From: Planococcus citri
Taxonomy: Eukaryota > Arthropoda > Insecta > Hemiptera > Pseudococcidae
Assembly: GCF_950023065.1 (NCBI RefSeq)
Contig: NC_088677.1
Location: 56,631,469-56,695,468, forward strand
Reading direction: 5' to 3'
DNA: 64,000 bases
The notes beneath the pieces are model-generated. The model had not been told where the DNA came from. It ran no database searches and saw only the letters and a list, made by a program, of their open reading frames with translations. A program made the position numbers and the translations under genes. Position 1 is the stretch's first letter. Each line of letters opens with the position of its first letter. This document shows, in pieces, positions 35,101 to 48,739 of this stretch.

Positions 35101-37180
35101 TGGTCAGTGATTTTCAAGAAATATGAAAATGGCCGTATGAGTTGAGTACGGCATTTTGTGAATGATGGAAAAAGGTGAAAATTTCCACTTACCAAGCACC
35201 TATGATTTGTGGAGACTTGTTCAGTGATTTTCAAGAAATATGAAAATGGCCGTATGAGTTGAGTACGGCTATTTGTGAATGATGGAAAAAGGTGAAAATT
35301 TCCACTTACCAAGCACCTATGATTTGTGGAGACTTGGTCAGTGATTTTCAAGAAATATGAAAATGGCCGTATGAGTTGAGTACGGCATTTTGTGAATGAT
35401 GGAAAAAGGTGAAAATTTCCATTACCAAGCACCTATGATTTGTGGAGACTTGGTCAGTGATATTCAAGAAATATCAAAATGGCCGTATGAGTTGAGTACG
35501 CCATTTTTTGAATGAGTGAAAATTTCCACTTACCAAGCACCTATGATTTGTGGAGACTTGGTCAGTGATTTTCAAGAAATATCAAAATGGCCGTATGAGT
35601 TGAGTACGGCATTTTGTGAATGATGGAAAAAGGTGAAAATTTCCACTTACCAAGCACCTATGATTTGTGGAGACTTGGTCAGTGATTTTCAAGAAATATC
35701 AAAATGGCCCTATGAGTTGAGTACGGCATTTTTTGAATGAGTGAAAATTTCCACTTACCAAGCACCTATGATTTGTGGAGACTTGGTCAGTGATTTTCAA
35801 GAAATATGAAAATGGCCCTATGAGTTGAGTACGGCTATTTGTGAATGATGGAAAAAGGTGAAAATTTCCACTTACCAAGCACCTATGATTTGTGGAGACT
35901 TGGTCAGTGATATTCAAGAAATATCAAAATGGCCGTATGAGTTGAGTATGGCATTTTTTGAATGAGTGAAAATTTCCACTTACCAAGCACCTATGATTTG
36001 TGGAGACTTGGTCAGTGATTTTCAAGAAATATGAAAATGGCCGTATGAGTTGAGTACGGCATTTTGTGAATGATGGAAAAAGGTGAAAATTTCCACTTAC
36101 CAAGCACCTATGATTTGTCGAGACTTGGTCAGTGATTTTCAAGAAATATGAAAATGGCCGTATGAGTTGAGTACGGCATTTTGTGAATGATGGAAAAAGG
36201 TGAAAATTTCCACTTACCAAGCACCTATGATTTGTGGAGACTTGGTCAGTGATATTCAAGAAATATCAAAATGGCCGTATGAGTTGAGTACGCCATTTTG
36301 TGAATGATGGAAAAAGGTGAAAATTTCCACTTACCAAGCACCTATGATTTGTGGAGACTTGGTCAGTGATTTTCAAGAAATATGAAAATGGCCATATGAG
36401 TTGAGTACGGCATTGTGTGAATGATGGAAAAAGGTGAAAATTTCCACTTACCAAGCACCTATGATTTGTGGAGACTTGGTCAGTGATTTTCAAGAAATAT
36501 CAAAATGGCCCTATGAGTTGAGTACGGCTATTTGTGAATGATGGGAAAAGGTGAAAATTTCCACTTACCAAGCACCTATGATTTGTGGAGACTTGGTCAG
36601 TGATTTTCAAGAAATATGAAAATGGCCGTATGAGTTGAGTACGGCATTTTGTGAATGATGGAAAAAGGTGAAAATTTCCACTTACCAAGCACCTATGATT
36701 TGTGGAGACTTGTTCAGTGATTTTCAAGAAATATGAAAATGGCCGTATGAGTTGAGTACGGCTATTTGTGAATGATGGAAAAAGGTGAAAATTTCCACTT
36801 ACCAAGCACCTATGATTTGTGGAGACTTGGTCAGTGATTTTCAAGAAATATGAAAATGGCCGTATGAGTTGAGTACGGCATTTTGTGAATGATGGAAAAA
36901 GGTGAAAATTTCCATTACCAAGCACCTATGATTTGTGGAGACTTGGTCAGTGATATTCAAGAAATATCAAAATGGCCGTATGAGTTGAGTACGCCATTTT
37001 TTGAATGAGTGAAAATTTCCACTTACCAAGCACCTATGATTTGTGGAGACTTGGTCAGTGATTTTCAAGAAATATCAAAATGGCCGTATGAGTTGAGTAC
37101 GGCATTTTTTGAATGAGTGAAAATTTCCACTTACCAAGCACCTATGATTTGTGGAGACTTGGTCAGTGATTTTCAAGAAA
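31830..37180 (+). repeat. Three-copy higher-order block (offsets 2,402 and 1,493 bp)
   Basis: Blocks starting near 31,830, 34,232 and 35,725 share private variants in the same order: gtatggcattttttg, tttgtcgagac, gtacgccattttg, ggcattgtgtg, gatgggaaaagg, gacttgttcag and tttccattacc. The first and third copies share the gattggtgg variant (33,361 and 37,256, offset 3,895); the second diverges earlier. Confidence 0.85.
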
Positions 37181-38955
37181 TATCAAAATGGCCGTATGAG
37201 TTGAGTACGGCATTTTTTGAATGAGTGAAAATTTCCACTTACCAAGCACCTATGATTGGTGGAGACTTGGTCAGTGATTTTCAAGAAATATGAAAATGGC
37301 CGTATGAGTTGAGTACGGCATTTTGTGAATGATGGAAAAAGGTGAAAATTTCCACTTACCAAGCACCTATGATTTGTGGAGACTTGGTCAGTGATATTCA
37401 AGAAATATCAAAATGGCCGTATGAGTTGAGTACGCCATTTTGTGAATGATGGAAAAAGGTGAAAATTTCCACTTACCAAGCACCTATGATTTGTGGAGAC
37501 TTGGTCAGTGATTTTCAAGAAATATCAAAATGGCCGTATGAGTTGAGTACGGCATTTTGTGAATGATGGAAAAAGGTGAAAATTTCCACTTACCAAGCAC
37601 CTATGATTTGTGGAGACTTGGTCAGTGATATTCAAGAAATATCAAAATGGCCGTATGAGTTGAGTACGCCATTTTGTGAATGATGGAAAAAGGTGAAAAT
37701 TTCCACTTACCAAGCACCTATGATTTGTGGAGACTTGGTCAGTGATTTTCAAGAAATATCAAAATGGCCGTATGAGTTGAGTACGGCATTTTGTGAATGA
37801 TGGAAAAAGGTGAAAATTTCCACTTACCAAGCACCTATGATTTGTGGAGACTTGGTCAGTGATTTTCAAGAAATATCAAAATGGCCGTATGAGTTGAGTA
37901 TGGCATTTTTTGAATGAGTGAAAATTTCCACTTACCAAGCACCTATGATTTGTGGAGACTTGGTCAGTGATTTTCAAGAAATATGAAAATGGCCGTATGA
38001 GTTGAGTACGGCATTTTGTGAATGATGGAAAAAGGTGAAAATTTCCATTACCAAGCACCTATGATTTGTGGAGACTTGGTCAGTGATATTCAAGAAATAT
38101 CAAAATGGCCGTATGAGTTGAGTACGCCATTTTTTGAATGAGTGAAAATTTCCACTTACCAAGCACCTATGATTTGTGGAGACTTGGTCAGTGATTTTCA
38201 AGAAATATGAAAATGGCCCTATGAGTTGAGTAAGGCTATTTGTGAATGATGGAAAAAGGTGAAAATTTCCACTTACCAAGCACCTATGATTTGTGGAGAC
38301 TTGGTTAGTGATTTTCAAGAAATATGAAAATGGCCGTATGAGTTGAGTACGGCATTTTTTGAATGAGTAAAAATTACCACTTACCAAGCACCTATGATTT
38401 GTGGAGACTTGGTCAGTGATTTTCAAGAAATATCAAAATGGCCCTATGAGTTGAGTACGGCTATTTGTGAATGATGGAAAAAGGTGAAAATTTCCACTTA
38501 CCAAGCACCTATGATTTGTGGAGACTTGGTCAGTGATTTTCAAGAAATATGAAAATGGCCCTATGAGTTGGGTACGGCATTTTTTGAATGAGAAAAAATT
38601 ACCACTTACCAAGCACCTATGATTTGTGGAGACTTGGTCAGTGATTTTCAAGAAATATCAAAATGGCCCTATGAGTTGAGTACGGCATTTTGTGAATGAT
38701 GGAAAAAGGTGAAAATTTCCACTTACCAAGCACCTATGATTTGTGGAGACTTGGTCAGTGATTTTCAAGAAATATCAAAATGGCCCTATGAGTTGAGTAC
38801 GGCTATTTGTGAATGATGGAAAAAGGTGAAAATTTCCACTTACCAAGCACCTATGATTTGTGGAGACTTGGTCAGTGATTTTCAAGAAATATGAAAATGG
38901 CCGTATGAGTTGAGTACGGCATTTTTTGAATGAGTAAAAATTACCACTTACCAAG
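37065..38955 (+). repeat. ~1.9-kb block duplicated 9,781 bp downstream
   Basis: Corresponds to about 46,846-48,736. Shared landmarks include gattggtgg (37,256/47,037), alternating gtacgcc monomers, tttccattacc and gagtaaggctatttg. Part of it (about 38,100-38,950) also matches 41,259-42,110 at offset 3,159. Confidence 0.85.
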
Positions 38956-41900
38956 CACCAATGATTTGTGGAGACTTGGTCAGTGATTTTCAAGAAATAT
39001 GAAAATGGCCGTATGAGTTGAGTACGGCATTTTGTGAATGATGGAAAAAGGTGAAAATTTCCACTTACCAAGCACCTATGATTTGTGGAGACTTGGTCAG
39101 TGATTTTCAAGAAATATCAAAATGGCCCTATGAGTTGAGTACGGCTATTTGTGAATGATGGAAAAAGGTGAAAATTTCCACTTACCAAGCACCTATGATT
39201 TGTGGAGACTTGGTCAGTGATTTTCAAGAAATATGAAAATGACCGTATGAGTTGGGTACGGCATTTTTTGAATGAGAAAAAATTACCACTTACCAAGCAC
39301 CTATGATTTGTGGAGACTTGGTCATTGATTTTCAAGAAATATGAAAATGGCCGTATGAGTTGGGTACGGCATTTTTTGAATGAGAAAAAATTACCACTTA
39401 CCAAGCACCTATGATTTGTGGAGACTTGGTCAGTGATTTTCAAGAAATATGAAAATGGCCGTATGAGTTGAGTACGGCATTTTTTGAATGAGTAAAAATT
39501 ACCACTTACCAAGCACCTATGATTTGTGGAGACTTGGTCAGTGATTTTCAAGAAATATGAAAATGGCCGTATGAGTTGAGTACGGCATTTTGTGAATGAT
39601 GGAAAAAGGTGAAAATTTCCACTTACCAAGCACCTATGATTTGTGGAGACTTGGTCAGTGATTTTCAAGAAATATCAAAATGGCCCTATGAGTTGAGTAC
39701 GGCTATTTGTGAATGATGGAAAAAGGTGAAAATTTCCACTTACCAAGCACCTATGATTTGTGGAGACTTGGTCAGTGATTTTCAAGAAATATGAAAATGG
39801 CCGTATGAGTTGAGTACGGCATTTTGTGAATGATGGAAAAAGGTGAAAATTTCCACTTACCAAGCACCTATGATTTGTGGAGACTTGGTCAGTGATTTTC
39901 AAGAAATATCAAAATGGCCGTATGAGTTGAGTACGGCATTTTTTGAATGAGTGAAAATTTCCACTTACCAAGCACCTATGATTTGTGGAGACTTGGTCAG
40001 TGATTTTCAAGAAATATCAAAATGGCCGTATGAGTTGAGTACGGCATTTTTTGAATGAGTGAAAATTTCCACTTACCAAGCACCTATGATTTGTGGAGAC
40101 TTGGTCAGTGATTTTCAAGAAATATGAAAATGGCCGTATGAGTTGAGTACGGCATTTTGTGAATGATGGAAAAAGGTGAAAATTTCCACTTACCAAGCAC
40201 CTATGATTTGTGGAGACTTGGTCAGTGATATTCAAGAAATATCAAAATGGCCGTATGAGTTGAGTACGCCATTTTTTGAATGAGTGAAAATTTCCACTTA
40301 CCAAGCACCTATGATTTGTGGAGACTTGGTCATTGATTTTCAAGAAATATGAAAATGGCCCTATGAGTTGAGTACGGCTATTTGTGAATGATGGAAAAAG
40401 GTGAAAATTTCCACTTACCAAGCACCTATGATTTGTGGAGACTTGGTCAGTGATTTTCAAGAAATATGAAAATGGCCGTATGAGTTGGGTACGGCATTTT
40501 TTGAATGAGAAAAAATTACCACTTACCAAGCACCTATGATTTGTGGAGACTTGGTCAGTGATTTTCAAGAAATATGAAAATGGCAGTATGAGTTGAGTAC
40601 GGCATTTTTTGAATGAGTAAAAATTACCACTTACCAAGCACCTATGATTTGTGGAGACTTGGTCAGTGATTTTCAAGAAATATGAAAATGGCCGTATGAG
40701 TTGAGTACGGCATTTTGTGAATGATGGAAAAAGGTGAAAATTTCCACTTACCAAGCACCTATGATTTGTGGAGACTTGGTCAGTGATTTTCAAGAAATAT
40801 CAAAATGGCCCTATGAGTTGAGTACGGCTATTTGTGAATGATGGAAAAAGGTGAAAATTTCCACTTACCAAGCACCTATGATTTGTGGAGACTTGGTCAG
40901 TGATTTTCAAGAAATATGAAAATGGCCGTATGAGTTGAGTACGGCATTTTGTGAATAATGGAAAAAGGTGAAAATTTCCACTTACCAAGCACCTATGATT
41001 TGTGGAGACTTGGTCAGTGATTTTCAAGAAATATCAAAATGGCTGTATGAGTTGAGTACGGCATTTTTTGAATGAGTGAAAATTTCCACTTACCAAGCAC
41101 CTATGATTTGTGGAGACTTGGTCAGTGATTTTCAAGAAATATGAAAATGGCCGTATGAGTTGAGTACGGCATTTTGTGAATGATGGAAAAAGGTGAAAAT
41201 TTCCACTTACCAAGCACCTATGATTTGTGGAGACTTGGTCAGTGATATTCAAGAAATATCAAAATGGCCGTATGAGTTGAGTACACCATTTTTTGAATGA
41301 GTGAAAATTTCCACTTACCAAGCACCTATGATTTGTGGAGACTTGGTCAGTGATTTTCAAGAAATATGAAAATGGCCCTATGAGTTGAGTAAGGCTATTT
41401 GTGAATGATGGAAAAAGGTGAAAATTTCCACTTACCAAGCACCTATGATTTGTGGAGACTTGGTCAGTGATTTTCAAGAAATATGAAAATGGCCGTATGA
41501 GTTGAGTACGGCATTTTTTGAATGAGTAAAAATTACCACTTACCAAGCACCTATGATTTGTGGAGACTTGGTCAGTGATTTTCAAGAAATATCAAAATGG
41601 CCCTATGAGTTGAGTACGGCTATTTGTGAATGATGGAAAAAGGTGAAAATTTCCACTTACCAAGCACTTATGATTTGTGGAGACTTGGTCAGTGATTTTC
41701 AAGAAATATGAAAATGGCCCTATGAGTTGGGTACGGCATTTTTTGAATGAGAAAAAATTACCACTTACCAAGCACCTATGATTTGTGGAGACTTGGTCAG
41801 TGATTTTCAAGAAATATCAAAATGGCCCTATGAGTTGAGTACGGCATTTTGTGAATGATGGAAAAAGGTGAAAATTTCCACTTACCAAGCACCTATGATT

Positions 41901-44900
41901 TGTGGAGACTTGGTCAGTGATTTTCAAGAAATATCAAAATGGCCCTATGAGTTGAGTACGGCTATTTGTGAATGATGGAAAAAGGTGAAAATTTCCACTT
42001 ACCAAGCACCTATGATTTGTGGAGACTTGGTCAGTGATTTTCAAGAAATATGAAAATGGCTGTATGAGTTGGGTACGGCATTTTTTGAATGAGAAAAAAT
42101 TACCACTTACCAAGCACCTATGATTTGAGGAGACTTGGTCAGTGATTTTCAAGAAATATGAAAATGGCCGTATGAGTTGAGTACGGCATTTTTTGAATGA
42201 GTAAAAATTACCACTTACCAAGCACCTATGATTTGTGGAGACTTGGTCAGTGATTTTCAAGAAATATGAAAATGGCCGTATGAGTTGAGTATGGCATTTT
42301 GTGAATGATGGAAAAAGGTGAAAATTTCCACTTACCAAGCACCTATGATTTGTGGAGACTTGGTCAGTGATTTTCAAGAAATATCAAAATGGCCCTATGA
42401 GTTGAGTACGGCTATTTGTGAATGATGGAAAAAGGTGAAAATTTCCACTTACCAAGCACCTATGATTTGTGGAGACTTGGTCAGTGATTTTCAAGAAATA
42501 TGAAAATGACCGTATGAGTTGGGTACGGCATTTTTTGAATGAGAAAAAATTACCACTTACCAAGCACCTATGATTTGTTGAGACTTGGTCAGTGATTTTC
42601 AAGAAATATGAAAATGGCCGTATGAGTTGAGTATGGCATTTTGTGAATGATGGAAAAAGGTGAAAATTTCCACTTACCAAGCACCTATGATTTGTGGAGA
42701 CTTGGTCAGTGATTTTCAAGAAATATCAAAATGGCCCTATGAGTTGGGTACGGCATTTTTTGAATGAGAAAAAATTACCACTTACCAAGCACCTATGATT
42801 TGTGGAGACTTGGTCAGTGATTTTCAAGAAATATGAAAATGGCCGTATGAGTTGAGTACGGCATTTTGTGAATGATGGAAAAAGGTGAAAATTTCCACTT
42901 ACCAAGCACCTATGATTTGTGGAGACTTGGTCAGTGATTTTCAAGAAATATCAAAATGGCCGTATGAGTTGAGTATGGCATTTTTTGAATGAGTGAAAAT
43001 TTCCACTTACCAAGCACCTATGATTTGTGGAGACTTGGTCAGTGATTTTCAAGAAATATGAAAATGGCCGTATGAGTTGAGTACGGCATTTTGTGAATGA
43101 TGGAAAAAGGTGAAAATTTCCATTACCAAGCACCTATGATTTGTGGAGACTTGGTCAGTGATTTTCAAGAAATATGAAAATGGCCCTATGAGTTGGGTAC
43201 GGCATTTTTTGAATGAGAAAAAATTACCACTTACCAAGCACCTATGATTTGTGGAGACTTGGTCAGTGATTTTCAAGAAATATGAAAATGGCCCTATGAG
43301 TTGAGTACGGCTATTTGTGAATGATGGAAAAAGGTGAAAATTTCCACTTACCAAGCACCTATGATTTGTGGAGACTTGGTCAGTGATATTCAAGAAATAT
43401 CAAAATGGCCGTATGAGTTGAGTATGGCATTTTTTGAATGAGTGAAAATTTCCACTTACCAAGCACCTATGATTTGTGGAGACTTGGTCAGTGATTTTCA
43501 AGAAATATGAAAATGGCCGTATGAGTTGAGTACGGCATTTTGTGAATGATGGAAAAAGGTGAAAATTTCCACTTACCAAGCACCTATGATTTGTCGAGAC
43601 TTGGTCAGTGATTTTCAAGAAATATGAAAATGGCCGTATGAGTTGAGTACGGCATTTTGTGAATGATGGAAAAAGGTGAAAATTTCCACTTACCAAGCAC
43701 CTATGATTTGTGGAGACTTGGTCAGTGATATTCAAGAAATATCAAAATGGCCGTATGAGTTGAGTACGCCATTTTGTGAATGATGGAAAAAGGTGAAAAT
43801 TTCCACTTACCAAGCACCTATGATTTGTGGAGACTTGGTCAGTGATTTTCAAGAAATATCAAAATGGTCCTATGAGTTGAGTACGGCTATTTGTGAATGA
43901 TGGAAAAAGGTGAAAATTTCCACTTACCAAGCACCTATGATTTGTGGAGACTTGGTCAGTGATTTTCAAGAAATATCAAAATGGCCGTATGAGTTGAGTA
44001 CGGCATTTTGTGAATGATGGAAAAAGGTGAAAATTTCCACTTACCAAGCACCTATGATTTGTGGAGACTTGGTCAGTGATTTTCAAGAAATATCAAAATG
44101 GCCGTATGAGTTGAGTACGGCATTTTGTGAATGATGGAAAAAGGTGAAAATTTCCACTTACCAAGCACCTATGATTTGTGGAGACTTGGTCAGTGATTTT
44201 CAAGAAATATGAAAATGGTCGTATGAGTTGAGTACGGCATTTTGTGAATGATGGAAAAAGGTGAAAATTTCCACTTACCAAGCACCTATGATTTGTGGAG
44301 ACTTGGTCAGTGATTTTCAAGAAATATCAAAATGGCCGTATGAGTTGAGTACGGCATTTTTTGAATGAGTGAAAATTTCCACTTACCAAGCACCTATGAT
44401 TTGTGGAGACTTGGTCAGTGATTTTCAAGAAATATGAAAATGGCCGTATGAGTTGAGTACGGCATTTTGTGAATGATGGAAAAAGGTGAAAATTTCCACT
44501 TACCAAGCACCTATGATTTGTGGAGACTTGGTCAGTGATATTCAAGAAATATCAAAATGGCCGTATGAGTTGAGTACGGCATTTTTTGAATGAGTGAAAA
44601 TTTCCACTTACCAAGCACCTATGATTTGTGGAGACTTGGTCAGTGATTTTCAAGAAATATGAAAATGGCCCTATGAGTTGAGTACGGCTATTTGTGAATG
44701 ATGGAAAAAGGTGAAAATTTCCACTTACCAAGCACCTATGATTTGTGGAGACTTGGTCAGTGATATTCAAGAAATATCAAAATGGCCGTATGAGTTGAGT
44801 ATGGCATTTTTTGAATGAGTGAAAATTTCCACTTACCAAGCACCTATGATTTGTGGAGACTTGGTCAGTGATTTTCAAGAAATATGAAAATGGCCGTATG

Positions 44901-47900
44901 AGTTGAGTACGGCATTTTGTGAATGATGGAAAAAGGTGAAAATTTCCACTTACCAAGCACCTATGATTTGTGGAGACTTGGTCAGTGATTTTCAAGAAAT
45001 ATGAAAATGGCCGTATGAGTTGAGTACGGCATTTTTTGAATGAGTAAAAATTACCACTTACCAAGCACCTATGATTTGTGGAGACTTGGTCAGTGATTTT
45101 CAAGAAATATGAAAATGGCCGTATGAGTTGAGTACGGCATTTTGTGAATGATGGAAAAAGGTGAAAATTTCCACTTACCAAGCACCTATGATTTGTGGAG
45201 ACTTGGTCAGTGATTTTCAAGAAATATCAAAATGGCCCTATGAGTTGAGTACGGCTATTTGTGAATGATGGAAAAAGGTGAAAATTTCCACTTACCAAGC
45301 ACCTATGATTTGTGGAGACTTGGTCAGTGATTTTCAAGAAATATGAAAATGGCAGTATGAGTTGGGTACGGCATTTTTTGAATGAGAAAAAATTACCACT
45401 TAGCAAGCACCTATGATTTGTGGAGACTTGGTCAGTGATTTTCAAGAAATATCAAAATGGCCGTATGAGTTGAGTACGGCATTTTGTGAATGATGGAAAA
45501 AGGTGAAAATTTCCACTTACCAAGCACCTATGATTTGTGGAGACTTGGTCAGTGATTTTCAAGAAATATGAAAATGGCCGTATGAGTTGAGTACGGCATT
45601 TTGTGAATGATGGAAAAAGGTGAAAATTTCCACTTACCAAGCACCTATGATTTGTGGAGACTTGGTCAGTGATTTTCAAGAAATATGAAAATGGCCGTAT
45701 GAGTTGAGTACGGCATTTTGTGAATGATGGAAAAAGGTGAAAATTTCCACTTACCAAGCACCTATGATTTGTGGAGACTTGGTCAGTGATTTTCAAGAAA
45801 TATGAAAATGGCCATATGAGTTGAGTACGGCATTGTGTGAATGATGGAAAAAGGTCAAAATTTCCACTTACCAAGCACCTATGATTTGTGGAGACTTGGT
45901 CAGTGATTTTCAAGAAATATGAAAATGGCCGTATGAGTTGAGTACGGCATTTTGTGAATGATGGAAAAAGGTGAAAATTTCCACTTACCAAGCACCTATG
46001 ATTTGTGGAGACTTGGTCAGTGATTTTCAAGAAATATCAAAATGGCCCTATGAGTTGAGTACGGCTATTTGTGAATGATGGGAAAAGGTGAAAATTTCCA
46101 CTTACCAAGCACCTATGATTTGTGGAGACTTGGTCAGTGATTTTCAAGAAATATGAAAATGGCCGTATGAGTTGAGTACGGCATTTTGTGAATGATGGAA
46201 AAAGGTGAAAATTTCCACTTACCAAGCACCTATGATTTGTGGAGACTTGTTCAGTGATTTTCAAGAAATATGAAAATGGCCGTATGAGTTGAGTACGGCA
46301 TTTTGTGAATGATGGAAAAAGGTGAAAATTTCCACTTACCAAGCACCTATGATTTGTGGAGACTTGGTCAGTGATTTTCAAGAAATATCAAAATGGCCGT
46401 ATGAGTTGAGTACGGCATTTTGTGAATGATGGAAAAAGGTGAAAATTTCCACTTACCAAGCACCTATGATTTGTGGAGACTTGGTCAGTGATTTTCAAGA
46501 AATATGAAAATGGCCGTATGAGTTGAGTACGGCATTTTGTGAATGATGGAAAAAGGTGAAAATTTCCACTTACCAAGCACCTATGATTTGTGGAGACTTG
46601 GTCAGTGATTTTCAAGAAATATCAAAATGGCCCTATGAGTTGAGTACGGCTATTTGTGAATGATGGAAAAAGGTGAAAATTTCCACTTACCAAGCACCTA
46701 TGATTTGTGGAGACTTGGTCAGTGATTTTCAAGAAATATGAAAATGGCCGTATGAGTTGAGTACGGCATTTTGTGAATGATGGAAAAAGGTGAAAATTTC
46801 CACTTACCAAGCACCTATGATTTGTGGAGACTTGGTCAGTGATTTTCAAGAAATATCAAAATGGCCGTATGAGTTGAGTACGGCATTTTTTGAATGAGTG
46901 AAAATTTCCACTTACCAAGCACCTATGATTTGTGGAGACTTGGTCAGTGATTTTCAAGAAATATCAAAATGGCCGTATGAGTTGAGTACGGCATTTTTTG
47001 AATGAGTGAAAATTTCCACTTACCAAGCACCTATGATTGGTGGAGACTTGGTCAGTGATTTTCAAGAAATATGAAAATGGCCGTATGAGTTGAGTACGGC
47101 ATTTTGTGAATGATGGAAAAAGGTGAAAATTTCCACTTACCAAGCACCTATGATTTGTGGAGACTTGGTCAGTGATATTCAAGAAATATCAAAATGGCCG
47201 TATGAGTTGAGTACGCCATTTTGTGAATGATGGAAAAAGGTGAAAATTTCCACTTACCAAGCACCTATGATTTGTGGAGACTTGGTCAGTGATTTTCAAG
47301 AAATATCAAAATGGCCGTATGAGTTGAGTACGGCATTTTGTGAATGATGGAAAAAGGTGAAAATTTCCACTTACCAAGCACCTATGATTTGTGGAGACTT
47401 GGTCAGTGATATTCAAGAAATATCAAAATGGCCGTATGAGTTGAGTACGCCATTTTGTGAATGATGGAAAAAGGTGAAAATTTCCACTTACCAAGCACCT
47501 ATGATTTGTGGAGACTTGGTCAGTGATTTTCAAGAAATATCAAAATGGCCGTATGAGTTGAGTACGGCATTTTGTGAATGATGGAAAAAGGTGAAAATTT
47601 CCACTTACCAAGCACCTATGATTTGTGGAGACTTGGTCAGTGATTTTCAAGAAATATGAAAATGGCCGTATGAGTTGAGTATGGCATTTTTTGAATGAGT
47701 GAAAATTTCCACTTACCAAGCACCTATGATTTGTGGAGACTTGGTCAGTGATTTTCAAGAAATATGAAAATGGCCGTATGAGTTGAGTACGGCATTTTGT
47801 GAATGATGGAAAAAGGTGAAAATTTCCATTACCAAGCACCTATGATTTGTGGAGACTTGGTCAGTGATATTCAAGAAATATCAAAATGGCCGTATGAGTT

Positions 47901-48739
47901 GAGTACGCCATTTTTTGAATGAGTGAAAATTTCCACTTACCAAGCACCTATGATTTGTGGAGACTTGGTCAGTGATTTTCAAGAAATATGAAAATGGCCC
48001 TATGAGTTGAGTAAGGCTATTTGTGAATGATGGAAAAAGGTGAAAATTTCCACTTACCAAGCACCTATGATTTGTGGAGACTTGGTCAGTGATTTTCAAG
48101 AAATATGAAAATGGCCGTATGAGTTGAGTACGGCATTTTTTGAATGAGTAAAAATTACCACTTACCAAGCACCTATGATTTGTGGAGACTTGGTCAGTGA
48201 TTTTCAAGAAATATCAAAATGGCCCTATGAGTTGAGTACGGCTATTTGTGAATGATGGAAAAAGGTGAAAATTTCCACTTACCAAGCACCTATGATTTGT
48301 GGAGACTTGGTCAGTGATTTTCAAGAAATATGAAAATGGCCCTATGAGTTGGGTACGGCATTTTTTGAATGAGAAAAAATTACCACTTACCAAGCACCTA
48401 TGATTTGTGGAGACTTGGTCAGTGATTTTCAAGAAATATCAAAATGGCCCTATGAGTTGAGTACGGCATTTTGTGAATGATGGAAAAAGGTGAAAATTTC
48501 CACTTACCAAGCACCTATGATTTGTGGAGACTTGGTCAGTGATTTTCAAGAAATATCAAAATGGCCCTATGAGTTGAGTACGGCTATTTGTGAATGATGG
48601 AAAAAGGTGAAAATTTCCACTTACCAAGCACCTATGATTTGTGGAGACTTGGTCAGTGATTTTCAAGAAATATGAAAATGGCCGTATGAGTTGAGTACGG
48701 CATTTTTTGAATGAGTAAAAATTACCACTTACCAAGCAC

